This document shows positions 1-7,955 of a stretch of DNA of 50,492 bases, piece by piece. Location: positions 1-50,492 of IMG/VR virus record IMGVR_UViG_3300032288_002345; one strand, written 5' to 3'. Made by a program: the position numbers and the translations under genes. Within the stretch, counting starts at the first letter, position 1. Every line of letters starts with the position of its first letter. The notes under the pieces were generated by a model. The model did not search any database and was not told the DNA's origin. It saw nothing but the letters and a program-made list of their open reading frames with translations. The DNA is from a virus.

Positions 1-597
1 AAAATCCATTCTGCTTCGATCATGTTCGTCTTTAGTAATAGCATATTTTTTATATCCCATGCTAAACACATTCTTTTTAATGCCGGGTTTTTGTATAGCT
101 ACCCAATCATCATACCAAAGATTACTACTATTAGGACTACACATCAAGCATTTATAATTGCATAAATTTCCAAATCTCAAATGTAAATTAACAATTTTTG
201 AATTAACAGAGCCGTCGGGTTGTGTAAATTGATCAACTGTATCTATAGTTACATATTCTGGAATTTCAATTGCAGTTTCAGTTAACAGTCGTTGTCGTTT
301 ACTAATTCCGCCTGGTTTTTCAGGACGACGTGTACTATCTTCTGAATCATAACAATTTCTACATCTTTGAGGTTTAACATTATTGCTATAATCTAATCGT
401 TGTTCTTTGTGTGTTTCACTGTTTAATGCTTCTTGAAAAGAGTGCGTTAAAACATTCATTATATTTCCGTTTTTGTCCATTGCCATTCCAAAATCTTGTG
501 AGAAATGAGCAAGGCAACAAATTTTGTAATCTCCTGATAAACTAATTTCAATTTGAGACCAAGGTTCAGGACAAAAACTTTCTAGATTATAAGCCAT
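1..597 (-). CDS. Radical SAM protein, twitch type (3' end outside window)
   Basis: The minus strand is open from an ATG at 597 to the window edge, giving 199 residues without a stop. The N-terminus (MAYNLESFCPEPWSQIEI, then GDYKICC) is the FCxxPW...CC opening of twitch-domain radical SAM proteins. Near residues 150-160 there is CNYKCLMC, the CxxxCxxC motif that binds the [4Fe-4S] cluster used to cleave S-adenosylmethionine. A further CRNCYD pair lies between them. The substrate is unknown; related proteins occur in T4-like marine phages and in surface polysaccharide clusters. It diverges from gp32, with about 135 bases between the two starts. The catalytic C-terminal part is not in the window. 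The family call is firm and the function is open. Confidence 0.8.
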   Translation of the reverse strand, partial: MAYNLESFCPEPWSQIEISLSGDYKICCLAHFSQDFGMAMDKNGNIMNVLTHSFQEALNSETHKEQRLDYSNNVKPQRCRNCYDSEDSTRRPEKPGGISKRQRLLTETAIEIPEYVTIDTVDQFTQPDGSVNSKIVNLHLRFGNLCNYKCLMCSPNSSNLWYDDWVAIQKPGIKKNVFSMGYKKYAITKDEHDRSRMDF

Positions 598-661
598 AAA
601 TTTCTTTCGATTTGTTAAAAAAAATATTTATTCTATATTTGCCCTTATGTTATATTTGTTG

Positions 662-669
662 TATAAATA
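662..669 (+). promoter_or_regulatory. T4-type late promoter octamer upstream of gp32
   Basis: The octamer TATAAATA matches the T4 late promoter consensus exactly. It lies 63 bases before the gp32 start codon. The leader that follows contains a small hairpin (CAAC/GTTG around AGCG, about 680-692) and then an A-rich stretch with AAAGGA before the ATG. Confidence 0.55.
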
Positions 670-732
670 AACATGTAAGGCAACAGCGGTTGTCTTTCAT
701 GGCACATTTAGGCAAAAGAAAGGAAAACTAAA

Positions 733-1731
733 ATGGCTTCATTGGCAGAAATTAGAGCAAAACTACAAGAGATGGAAAACCGCAGCAGCGGCAATTCCTC
801 AAGCGGAAATAGAGACAACTCAGTCTTCCCTCACTGGAACATTCCAGAAGGCACAACATCAAGAGTCCGCTTTCTTCCCGACGGTGATAATTCAAACATG
901 TTTTTCTGGGTAGAACGAGCAATGATTCGTCTCCCATTTAGCGGCGTTAAGGGACAGCCTGGCAGCAAGCCAGTTATTGTACAAGTACCATGTATGGAAA
1001 TGTATAATGAAACTTGTCCGATTCTAACTGAAGTACGTACATGGTTTAAGGACAAGAGCCTTGAAGACATGGGACGTAAGTATTGGAAGAAGCGCAGCTA
1101 TCTATTTCAGGGCTTTGTTCGTGAATCTCCAATGAACGAAGATAATGTTCCTGAAAATCCAATTCGCAGGTTTGTAGTGTCCCCCAGCATCTACCCTGTG
1201 ATTACCGCAGTGTTAAAGGACACTGAGGTTGAAGAACTGCCTACTGATTATGATCGTGGCTTGGATTTCTCCATTACCAAGACTACTAAAGGTCAGTATG
1301 CAGATTACAGCACTAGCAAGTGGGCTCGCAAAGAGTCTGCACTTACAGCCGCTGAACGTGCAGCAATCGACACATATGGCTTGTTTAACCTGAAAGACTT
1401 CTTACCAAAGAAGCCAGGAGAGACTGAACTCCGTATTATTAAGGAAATGTTTGAAGCATCAGTTGATGGGCAAACATATGATCCTGATCGTTGGAGTCAG
1501 TATTACAAGCCGGCAGGTATAGGAAGCAATCCAGATGCGGAAGATGTTTCTACGCCAGCCCCGACAACTGTTGCTCGTCCAGCACCTGTTGCAGCCGCTC
1601 CTAAAGTGGAGACTGCTCCGTGGGAGGATAATGAGCCTGCTGCTAGCGCCCCTGTTGTTACAGAAACAGCTAAGGCAGCGAATCCTCGTGCAGAAGAAAT
1701 TCTTGCAATGATTCGTAATCGCAAGTCTTAA
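733..1731 (+). CDS. 32: Single-stranded DNA binding protein gp32
   Basis: This 332-residue protein has the layout of T4-type gp32. A basic N-terminal stretch (MASLAEIRAKLQEMENR) would mediate cooperative binding. The core runs from about residue 30 to 235, and a Pro/Ala-rich acidic tail ends in AEEILAMIRNRKS. The core contains FPHWNIPEGTTSRVRFLPDG and a Cys-x7-Cys pair (VPCMEMYNETCPI); the second CxxC pair of the T4 zinc site is not evident. It would coat ssDNA and organise replication and recombination proteins. AAAGGA precedes the ATG, and a hairpin terminator follows the stop. UvsX and UvsY genes lie just downstream, which agrees with the assignment. Confidence 0.88.
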   Translation: MASLAEIRAKLQEMENRSSGNSSSGNRDNSVFPHWNIPEGTTSRVRFLPDGDNSNMFFWVERAMIRLPFSGVKGQPGSKPVIVQVPCMEMYNETCPILTEVRTWFKDKSLEDMGRKYWKKRSYLFQGFVRESPMNEDNVPENPIRRFVVSPSIYPVITAVLKDTEVEELPTDYDRGLDFSITKTTKGQYADYSTSKWARKESALTAAERAAIDTYGLFNLKDFLPKKPGETELRIIKEMFEASVDGQTYDPDRWSQYYKPAGIGSNPDAEDVSTPAPTTVARPAPVAAAPKVETAPWEDNEPAASAPVVTETAKAANPRAEEILAMIRNRKS

Positions 1732-1739
1732 TTATATAA

Positions 1740-1780
1740 AGGTGAGGCGATATTTAAATTGCCTCACCTATTCTTCTTTT
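1740..1780 (+). terminator. Rho-independent terminator after gp32
   Basis: AGGTGAGGC and GCCTCACCT form a nine-pair stem (1740-1748 with 1761-1769) around a 12-base AT loop. A T-rich run (ATTCTTCTTTT) follows. It separates gp32 from the next gene. Confidence 0.8.
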
Positions 1781-1790
1781 GGATTTTTAA

Positions 1791-2558
1791 ATGAAATTAG
1801 TTTGGAAAAGAACAGGTGATTTTATCAACTGTGTTGCAATTGATAATGAGCTAACTGAATTTTGGTTAGAACAACATTCTAATCATATTTGGGGAAGTTC
1901 TCAATTACATAAACTTTCACAAATGGAAACTTTAAAAAATATATTAATAGATTTACAAACTCAAGGGATTGATTTTATTGATCCGTTAGTAGACATTGCT
2001 AATAATTTTAACCCTGTAAATCAATTTGAACTCAATAAATTACATAAAACCTGGGTGCAGATGCATCAAATGAATTTAATACCCGCAGACAAATTAAATG
2101 ATCGAAGTATTAAATTTTCCATAGATAGTATTAATAAAATATTACATGATCTAGAATCTGCGTGGATAGTAAGAGTTACTAGTAAAACTGCATTGTTTAC
2201 CGAAAGTCCACGCAATATAAAACCTATCTTTGGAAAATCAAATATTATCTTACGTTATGATTTGCTGGGACGAAGCACTTATAATAAATGGGAATTTTTT
2301 GATAATAACGTACATTCTAGCGATACGAATGATTATCAACAATTTTCAAATCAACTTTTAGTTAATTTGAATCGAACCTATACGCAAGAACCACCTGTTG
2401 AATATGTCAATTGGTGTAAAGAAATGAATTGCGTACCCAGACCAAATGAACTTTTAATAGCTAATTTTGAAAATTTACAAGAGAATTTAACTGAATACAG
2501 AACACTGTTTATGAAAAATTTTGCCTTAATTGGCAACGATGTTATATTTACAAAGTAA
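1791..2558 (+). CDS. Conserved-type hypothetical protein, 255 aa
   Basis: I do not recognise a family. The protein is rich in Asn, Ile and Trp (MKLVWKRTGDFINCVAIDNE at the start). It has no signal peptide, membrane span or catalytic motif that I can see. It lies between gp32 and UvsX, nine bases before the UvsX start, so it is probably co-transcribed with the recombination genes. Codon use and AT content match its neighbours, which argues for a real gene. Confidence 0.65.
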   Translation: MKLVWKRTGDFINCVAIDNELTEFWLEQHSNHIWGSSQLHKLSQMETLKNILIDLQTQGIDFIDPLVDIANNFNPVNQFELNKLHKTWVQMHQMNLIPADKLNDRSIKFSIDSINKILHDLESAWIVRVTSKTALFTESPRNIKPIFGKSNIILRYDLLGRSTYNKWEFFDNNVHSSDTNDYQQFSNQLLVNLNRTYTQEPPVEYVNWCKEMNCVPRPNELLIANFENLQENLTEYRTLFMKNFALIGNDVIFTK

Positions 2559-2567
2559 GGAAAAAAC

Positions 2568-3629
2568 ATGGCAAAACCTTTTGATATTTCTAAATTTCGT
2601 AAAGATCTTACTAAGAGCATTGATGGCCTTAGTTTTGGATTTAATGATCCAACCGATTGGATCTCGACTGGAAATTATACATTAAATTATCTTATTAGTG
2701 GAGACTTTCATAAAGGTATTCCACTTGGCAAAGTAACAGTATTTGCTGGCGAATCAGGCGCTGGTAAATCATATATTTGTTCAGGTAATATTATTAGACA
2801 TGCGCAGGAGCAGGGCATTTATGTTGTGCTTATTGATAGCGAAAATGCGCTAGACGAATCTTGGCTACATGCCCTGGGCGTAGATACTAGCGAAGATAAA
2901 CTTTTAAAACTAAACATGGCAATGATTGATGATGTTGCTAAGACAATCAGTGAATTTATGAAGTCATATAAAGGATTAGATGCAACAGAACGTCCCAAGG
3001 TACTTTTTGTAATCGACAGTTTAGGTATGTTGCTAACGCCCACTGACGTTAACCAGTTTGAAGCTGGTGAAATGAAGGGAGACATGGGACGCAAGCCCAA
3101 AGCATTAACAGCACTTGTTCGTAATTGTGTTAATATGTTTGGTAGTATGAATGTTGGTATGGTTTGTACAAATCATACATATGCTAGTCAAGACATGTTC
3201 GATCCTGATGACAAGATCAGTGGCGGACAGGGATTTATCTATGCAAGTAGTATTGTGGTAGCTATGCGTAAGTTAAAGTTAAAGACTGATGCTGATGGCA
3301 ACAAGACTAGTCAAGTACATGGTATTCGTAGTGCTTGTAAGGTTATGAAAACACGTTATGCAAAACCATTTGAATCAGTACAAGTTGAAATTCCATACGA
3401 AACTGGGATGAGCCCTACTAGTGGATTGCTTGACATGTTCGAAGCAAAAGGTATTCTTCAAAAAGATGGTAACAAACTAGTTTATACAAGTTCTGTTACG
3501 GGGGAAATTATAAAGGAATTTAGAAAAGGTTGGACAGATGATAAATTAATGACAATCATTAATGAATGGAAGGAAGATAATACTTCTAACATTAATGTTG
3601 AAAATGAGGAAGTAGTAGAAAATGAGTGA
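2568..3629 (+). CDS. uvsX: UvsX, RecA-like recombinase
   Basis: This 353-residue protein has the RecA/UvsX ATPase core. Walker A is GESGAGKS at residues 61-68. A Walker B strand, VLFVIDSLGML, lies near residue 145, and the DNA-loop region KISGGQGFIYASS follows further on. UvsX forms filaments on gp32-coated ssDNA and catalyses strand exchange for recombination-dependent replication. AAGGA precedes the ATG. The acidic C-terminus overlaps the start of the next gene by eight bases. The downstream UvsY-like mediator and the nearby gp32 complete the T4 recombination module. Confidence 0.92.
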   Translation: MAKPFDISKFRKDLTKSIDGLSFGFNDPTDWISTGNYTLNYLISGDFHKGIPLGKVTVFAGESGAGKSYICSGNIIRHAQEQGIYVVLIDSENALDESWLHALGVDTSEDKLLKLNMAMIDDVAKTISEFMKSYKGLDATERPKVLFVIDSLGMLLTPTDVNQFEAGEMKGDMGRKPKALTALVRNCVNMFGSMNVGMVCTNHTYASQDMFDPDDKISGGQGFIYASSIVVAMRKLKLKTDADGNKTSQVHGIRSACKVMKTRYAKPFESVQVEIPYETGMSPTSGLLDMFEAKGILQKDGNKLVYTSSVTGEIIKEFRKGWTDDKLMTIINEWKEDNTSNINVENEEVVENE

Positions 3630-3834
3630 TACAGAATATCTTATTGCTATGTGGCAAACTGTCAAAGAATATATTCCAAGTAAAGATCGTCAAGCAGCAG
3701 CAGATCACATCATCAATGAATTAATTGATTTAGGAATAGATGACAGTGATCTTCAAGATCTAGCAGTTGATAAAGCTATGCTTAGTGCCATTAAAGAACA
3801 TATTGAATTTGAACAAACTGATGAAGAAGATTGA
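3622..3834 (+). CDS. Small acidic hypothetical protein, 70 aa
   Basis: This 70-residue acidic protein (MSDTEYLIAMWQTVKEYIPS...) overlaps the end of UvsX by eight bases, and its stop overlaps the next start as TGATG. Translational coupling in a recombination operon is therefore likely. No known domain is visible. The helical, acidic sequence could suit a small accessory factor, but that is a guess. Confidence 0.7.
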   Translation: MSDTEYLIAMWQTVKEYIPSKDRQAAADHIINELIDLGIDDSDLQDLAVDKAMLSAIKEHIEFEQTDEED

Positions 3835-4286
3835 TGTGGTATTCAAAAGTAGTATCTGATCTTGGTTCTGTGCCAGAATTCATTGCATATTATGAAAATG
3901 AATTGGCGCAGGCCAAGTATGATATTACTATAAAAGGTAATGTAGAAAAATCTATCAGTATGTTGCCAGGCATAACTGAACATCGTTTTAATCAATTACA
4001 GGAAATTGAAGCAGTATTAAATTATTTAAATATTCAAGTTCGTGTTATTAGACGTAAACACTTTCAAAAATATCTCGAGCATTATGCTCGCGCACTTAGT
4101 AGTCGCGACGCAGAAAAATACGTTGAAGGCGAACAAGAAGTTGTAGATTATGAAACAATTATAAATGAAGTTGCGTTATTACGAAATAAATGGTTGGGCA
4201 TAATGAAAGGCATTGACAGTAAACAATGGCAATTGAGTAACCTAGTAAAGCTTAAAGTTGCAGGAATGGAAGACTTCAGTATCTAA
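3834..4286 (+). CDS. uvsY: UvsY-like recombination mediator
   Basis: The ATG at 3834 overlaps the previous stop and is preferred over the TTG one codon earlier. The product is about 150 residues and mainly helical. The segment from KHFQKYLEHYARALSSRDAE to the C-terminus, with its regularly spaced charged and aromatic residues, resembles UvsY (YYSGR...KYWGIL in T4). UvsY loads UvsX onto gp32-covered ssDNA. Size, helix content and position directly after uvsX support the call; sequence similarity to T4 UvsY itself is weak. The 3' end overlaps the convergent epimerase gene by 11 bases. Confidence 0.65.
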   Translation: MWYSKVVSDLGSVPEFIAYYENELAQAKYDITIKGNVEKSISMLPGITEHRFNQLQEIEAVLNYLNIQVRVIRRKHFQKYLEHYARALSSRDAEKYVEGEQEVVDYETIINEVALLRNKWLGIMKGIDSKQWQLSNLVKLKVAGMEDFSI

Positions 4287-5100
4287 GAAATCCCAACTCT
4301 ATTCCTAGCTTAGGCGTATTGTAACTATAAAAACGACTGCTATCACCTGTATAATTTTTATCACTTATATTATCTATAATAATATTAGATTGACTCATAG
4401 TGATGTCGTTGAATAATCTAGCATGATCACTTAATTTAAATTTTTCATTATATACCATGTTAATATCGCGATGTTTCGCTTGTCCATTCATTATGATATC
4501 AATCATAGGAATAATATCTTCTAAGTTTATAAAATCAAAAAACTTATCATTTTCAATATGAAAATCTTGTTTGGCTCTTGTTTGAATTTTTCTAAAAAAT
4601 CTTTTTGGACTTTCCGTATAATGAAATACGCCAAATAGTCTTAAATTATAAAATTCTTCATATTGAGGGATGTCTCTAGCAATAAAGTTCTTAACCCATC
4701 CGTAAGTAAACTTTGGTTCATCTACAGTAAAGATGTCTTTTTCCTCAGCGTAATTGATATCGTTATCGATATCAAACTCATGACCTGACCCAAAATTAAT
4801 TAATCTTTTAAACCTGTGTCTATTTTTTACTAAGTTGTCCCATATTTTTAAATTATTTTTAATAATTTCGTGATTAAACGACTGTTTTAATTCATATAAA
4901 TTTTCTCTACCGCTCAATGCCGTGTGTATAACAATATCAAAAGTCTCTTTTTTAAAAAAATTATCAACAGCATTTGTGTCTAATAGATCTAAAGTAGATC
5001 GATTGCATTCAAATACTCTGTGTCCATATTCTTTAAAATATGCAGTTAAGTAACTGCCAATAAATCCATTTGAACCGGTAATCACAATTTTCATAATCAT
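4276..5100 (-). CDS. NAD-dependent epimerase/dehydratase (SDR)
   Basis: This is an extended short-chain dehydrogenase of 274 residues. The N-terminal VITGSNGFIGSYL is the GxxGxxG nucleotide-binding motif. YGWVK (near residue 134) is the YxxxK catalytic pair, preceded by NFGSGHE where the catalytic Ser is expected. Such enzymes epimerise or reduce nucleotide sugars. It is followed on the other strand by two methyltransferases, which fits a small glycan-modification set. The start could be the ATG at 5094 rather than 5100, as only two residues differ. It reads against its neighbours and overlaps uvsY at the 3' end. Confidence 0.82.
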   Translation of the reverse strand: MIMKIVITGSNGFIGSYLTAYFKEYGHRVFECNRSTLDLLDTNAVDNFFKKETFDIVIHTALSGRENLYELKQSFNHEIIKNNLKIWDNLVKNRHRFKRLINFGSGHEFDIDNDINYAEEKDIFTVDEPKFTYGWVKNFIARDIPQYEEFYNLRLFGVFHYTESPKRFFRKIQTRAKQDFHIENDKFFDFINLEDIIPMIDIIMNGQAKHRDINMVYNEKFKLSDHARLFNDITMSQSNIIIDNISDKNYTGDSSRFYSYNTPKLGIELGFLRY

Positions 5101-5133
5101 ACTTAATAAAATTAATTTCGAGCTATAAAATTA

Positions 5134-5775
5134 ATGATATATATTTCTATGCATAAAAGCGCAATGAATCATGCTCGATTATTTTTCGAAACTTACATTA
5201 CAGCCGACAATTTAAACATAGTAGAAGTTGGCAGTCAAGATGTACAAGGGTCTATTAGAAATCTTAAACCAGATACTGCTACCTATACTGGATATGATTT
5301 TGTATCGGGACCTGGCGTTGATCACATTGTCGATCATCCTTATAAACTTCCCATAGAAGATAATACCGTAGACGTTATAATCAGTAGCAGTTGTTTTGAA
5401 CATTCTAGTTTGTTTTGGATGAACTTTGTTGAGGCTATAAGAGTTTTGAAACCAAGTGGCTTGTTTTACATGCAAGCTCCCAGTAACGGAGAGTTTCATC
5501 GATGGCCTGTTGATTGTTGGAGATTTTATCCTGATGCGGGTATGGCTTTAGCTGAATGGGCAAGGATATATGGTTTTAATAAATGTCATCTGCTGGAGTC
5601 ATTTGTAGGCGATAAAGATGATGATATTTGGAAAGATTTTGTTAGTGTATTCATAAAAGATATTAATCATATAGATTTATATCCAAATAGAATATTAGAT
5701 AAAATAAACAATTATACAAACGGTATGAAATATGGCGACAATAGCATACTAAAATTAAATTGGTGGAAAGAATAA
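5134..5775 (+). CDS. SAM-dependent methyltransferase (class I)
   Basis: The product is 213 residues. NIVEVGSQDVQGS is the SAM-binding motif I region. VDVIISSSCFEHSSLFW is the motif found after the acidic loop in methyltransferase type 11 proteins, and VLKPSGLFYMQAPSNG is the post-motif strand. The substrate is unknown. An in-frame ATG at 5149 is an alternative start. It abuts the next methyltransferase gene with no gap, so the two are probably one transcript. Sugar or lipid methylation with the adjacent epimerase is plausible but not shown. Confidence 0.75.
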   Translation: MIYISMHKSAMNHARLFFETYITADNLNIVEVGSQDVQGSIRNLKPDTATYTGYDFVSGPGVDHIVDHPYKLPIEDNTVDVIISSSCFEHSSLFWMNFVEAIRVLKPSGLFYMQAPSNGEFHRWPVDCWRFYPDAGMALAEWARIYGFNKCHLLESFVGDKDDDIWKDFVSVFIKDINHIDLYPNRILDKINNYTNGMKYGDNSILKLNWWKE

Positions 5776-6519
5776 ATGGACAGTTTAGAATCATATAATC
5801 ACAGCCTAGAAACATTAGATATATTAAACAGGTATCAAGATTTTATGAACAACATTAAATCTGTAACTGATATGGGTTGTAATCCTGGCTTAGATGCTGC
5901 TTGGTGGGCTAGATTAAAAAGAACCGAAGATGATTCTCCTCGAAATCTTAAAGTAACAGCAGTAGATATAAATTTGCCTGACGTAGGTCTACCTAAAGAC
6001 CCTAACATAACTTATATTAAACGCGACTATAGCGATACTGGTATAAATCCCAACAGTCAAAATTTAATTTGGTCACATAATAGTCTACAATATAGTATAA
6101 GTCCAATGCATACTTTAATGCACTGGCATGATATATTAACTTTAGATGGAATGTTAGTTATTGCTGTGCCTTATAACTTTAGTTGTGTTAATATTAAAGA
6201 CAATATGACCGCAGAAATCTTCCATCAAAATGCGGCTTATTTTAACTTTAGTTTAGGCAGTTTAATGATGATGTTGATAGCGTGTGGTTTTGACTGTAAA
6301 GATGGACACTTTAAAATTGATAAAGATCGTGGCTGGATTCATGCAGCAGTCTATAAATCAAATAGAAAACCCAAGCCTAATATGAACTGGTATGAGATGA
6401 TTGACTTAAAATTATTGCCTTTATGTTTAGAAGAAAGTATATATGGCACGGGAAATTTTAATGAGACACAACTTGTAGTAGAATGGCTAGATCGATCACA
6501 ATATATAGTAGCTTTATAA
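5776..6519 (+). CDS. SAM-dependent methyltransferase-like protein
   Basis: The 247-residue product has VTDMGCNPGLDAAWWARL (motif I), VTAVDINLP (acidic residue that would hold the SAM ribose) and NLIWSHNSLQYSISP with LDGMLVIAVPYN as later motifs. The order is that of a class I methyltransferase. It starts at the base after the previous stop. SQYSISP-type methyltransferases occur in surface glycan clusters, and the neighbouring epimerase supports that setting. The target is unknown. Confidence 0.7.
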   Translation: MDSLESYNHSLETLDILNRYQDFMNNIKSVTDMGCNPGLDAAWWARLKRTEDDSPRNLKVTAVDINLPDVGLPKDPNITYIKRDYSDTGINPNSQNLIWSHNSLQYSISPMHTLMHWHDILTLDGMLVIAVPYNFSCVNIKDNMTAEIFHQNAAYFNFSLGSLMMMLIACGFDCKDGHFKIDKDRGWIHAAVYKSNRKPKPNMNWYEMIDLKLLPLCLEESIYGTGNFNETQLVVEWLDRSQYIVAL

Positions 6520-6522
6520 TTC

Positions 6523-6560
6523 TTGATTTTTACTAAGTTTAAGTTTATTATAGATAAATA
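6523..6560 (+). promoter_or_regulatory. Tandem early-type and late-type promoter before the OMP gene
   Basis: TTGATT at 6523-6528 and TATTAT at 6546-6551 have a 17-base spacer. GATAAATA at 6553-6560 overlaps the end and matches the late octamer in seven of eight positions. The gene could be expressed both early and late. About 100 bases of leader follow. Confidence 0.45.
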
Positions 6561-6566
6561 ATATAC

Positions 6567-6638
6567 GGTTGTTTGTGCATTTCAATTATGATCACAAGCT
6601 AGTATATTTTAACAACCTAGCTGAATTTTTAAATTCAG
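6567..6638 (+). promoter_or_regulatory. Structured 5' leader of the OMP gene
   Basis: Three inverted repeats lie in the leader. GGTTGTT (6567-6573) pairs with AACAACC (6611-6617). AGCTAG (6597-6602) pairs with CTAGCT (6617-6622). CTGAATTT (6621-6628) pairs with AAATTCAG (6631-6638). The second shares bases with both others, so alternative folds are possible. The ribosome binding site AAGGA is downstream at about 6651. Confidence 0.4.
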
Positions 6639-6662
6639 TGTTTTAACAAAAAGGAAATAAAA

Positions 6663-7247
6663 ATGAAGAAACTTATTATAGCATTGTTTGCCCTAGTGGC
6701 AGGCCTATCAGTCGCTACCGCTGCTGATTTACCTTCCAAGAAGGCAGCATCTGCTCCAGCAGTTTCAACAAGTGTGTTTGGATTGAATGGTGTTTATGTA
6801 GGCGGATATGTTGGTCAGAATTTCGGCCAAGTAGCTGATTACACTTGGAGCACAAGCCCATTCACTTTTGGTGGTGTGGCAGGTTACGAGTGGAATCGTT
6901 ATGTACGTACAGAAGCCACTTTTGATTACACAACAAAGCAAACACCAACAACTACTCAAACAGGCCAAACAGCATTTGCTAATGCAATTCTACAGTTTGG
7001 TATTCCAGGTACATCATTCACTCCATATGCACTAGCAGGTGTTGGTGCTGGATTCAATGCTTGGGGTAAAGGCGCATCATCATGGACTGACGATGCAAAA
7101 GCTCTTTACAACGTTGGCGCAGGTGTACGTTACAACATCACAAACAGTGTAGAGCTTGATGCTCGTTATCGCTGGATTGATGCTGTTAGTGGTACAAAGT
7201 TTAGCAACAACAACGTTGCAACATTTGGTGCTAACTACAAGTTCTAA
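6663..7247 (+). CDS. Outer membrane beta-barrel protein (Omp25/Omp31-like)
   Basis: The 194-residue precursor begins with a clear Sec signal peptide, MKKLIIALFALVAGLSVATA, cut before ADLPSK. The mature part has alternating strands (NGVYVGGYVGQNFGQ, FTFGGVAGYEWNRYVRTEATFDY, ELDARYRWIDA) and ends in GANYKF with the C-terminal Phe recognised by the BAM complex. This is the layout of small alphaproteobacterial porins. Such a gene is foreign to T4-like core modules and probably came from a host. A role in altering the infected cell surface, for example masking a receptor, is inference. Its own promoter and terminator make it a separate transcription unit. Confidence 0.82.
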   Translation: MKKLIIALFALVAGLSVATAADLPSKKAASAPAVSTSVFGLNGVYVGGYVGQNFGQVADYTWSTSPFTFGGVAGYEWNRYVRTEATFDYTTKQTPTTTQTGQTAFANAILQFGIPGTSFTPYALAGVGAGFNAWGKGASSWTDDAKALYNVGAGVRYNITNSVELDARYRWIDAVSGTKFSNNNVATFGANYKF

Positions 7248-7267
7248 TATTACTTAGAATTTAATAG

Positions 7268-7298
7268 AAAAAGGTGTAGGTAACTACACCTTTTTTTT
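7268..7298 (+). terminator. Rho-independent terminator after the OMP gene
   Basis: AAAAAGGTGTAG (7268-7279) and CTACACCTTTTT (7284-7295) form a 12-pair stem around GTAA, followed by further T residues. The T run merges into the -35 box of the next promoter. Confidence 0.85.
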
Positions 7299-7324
7299 GA
7301 CTGTAAATCATAAAATGTTATAAT
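7297..7324 (+). promoter_or_regulatory. Sigma70-type promoter
   Basis: TTGACT at 7297-7302, 16-base spacer, TATAAT at 7319-7324. AAAGGA then precedes the ATG at 7346. Both boxes are close to consensus. Confidence 0.7.
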
Positions 7325-7345
7325 TAAATTAACAAAGGATGCACA

Positions 7346-7570
7346 ATGGATCATTTTAATAATTTTTTACAAGCACTGGAAGACTTTGTTGATGCTAGAG
7401 ATGACATGTGGCAAGAAGAAAAATACAGCAATGTTAACTTAATGAATAAAATTTTAACAGAACGAGTCGAACCAGCTAAAGAAAAAATGAGAGAACATTT
7501 TAATAAAGCTGTTCAGGAAGCTATAAAAGATTATTCGCCTGTACGTAAAACTTATTTTATGGAAAATTAA
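7346..7570 (+). CDS. Small helical hypothetical protein, 74 aa
   Basis: A 74-residue, charged, helical protein (MDHFNNFLQALEDFVDARDD...) with a good AAAGGA ribosome binding site. No family is recognised. It is the first gene after a near-consensus promoter and is followed within two bases by a membrane protein gene. Confidence 0.7.
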   Translation: MDHFNNFLQALEDFVDARDDMWQEEKYSNVNLMNKILTERVEPAKEKMREHFNKAVQEAIKDYSPVRKTYFMEN

Positions 7571-7571
7571 A

Positions 7572-7862
7572 ATGAAATTTATTACAGTAATGGATATGTG
7601 GTTGCTGCTGATAAACATCGGTATGTTAGGATGTCTAATTTATGTTGTTCGAAACATGGTTAGATTAATGAAAGAATTTTATGCATTTAGAAATATGGAA
7701 CTTATTGATAAAGAACTAAGAACTGTGCTTTCTATTATAAGACAAGAACGCGACAATAATACATTACAAATAGCGGAAGAATTAGGATTTTATGACGATC
7801 TAATAGATCGTATAGAAGAACGCAGGACATCTAACATTATTGAAGGTACTACTCCTAAATGA
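7572..7862 (+). CDS. Small membrane protein with coiled-coil tail, 96 aa
   Basis: Residues 8-28 (MWLLLINIGMLGCLIYVVRN) form one membrane span. The remainder is charged and helical, probably cytoplasmic. No family is recognised. It overlaps no other gene, and the tRNA gene begins 15 bases after its stop. Confidence 0.65.
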   Translation: MKFITVMDMWLLLINIGMLGCLIYVVRNMVRLMKEFYAFRNMELIDKELRTVLSIIRQERDNNTLQIAEELGFYDDLIDRIEERRTSNIIEGTTPK

Positions 7863-7876
7863 TATATAATAAAAAC

Positions 7877-7950
7877 GGGGAATTAGTTAAACGGGATAAC
7901 GGTAGCTTTGCAAGCTTCAGTCAAGAGTTCGACTCTCTTATTCTCCACCA
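7877..7950 (+). tRNA. tRNA-Ala (anticodon UGC)
   Basis: All arms can be drawn. The acceptor GGGGAAT pairs with ATTCTCC, including a G3-U70 wobble, the identity element for alanyl-tRNA synthetase. The D arm is GTTA/TAAC. The anticodon arm GTAGC-TTTGCAA-GCTTC has one T-T mismatch at 28-42 and carries TGC. The T arm is AAGAG-TTCGACT-CTCTT. The discriminator A and the CCA end are encoded. It reads GCA and probably other GCN codons. Encoded CCA and the G3-U70 pair suggest a functional tRNA. Confidence 0.9.
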
Positions 7951-7955
7951 AAGTT

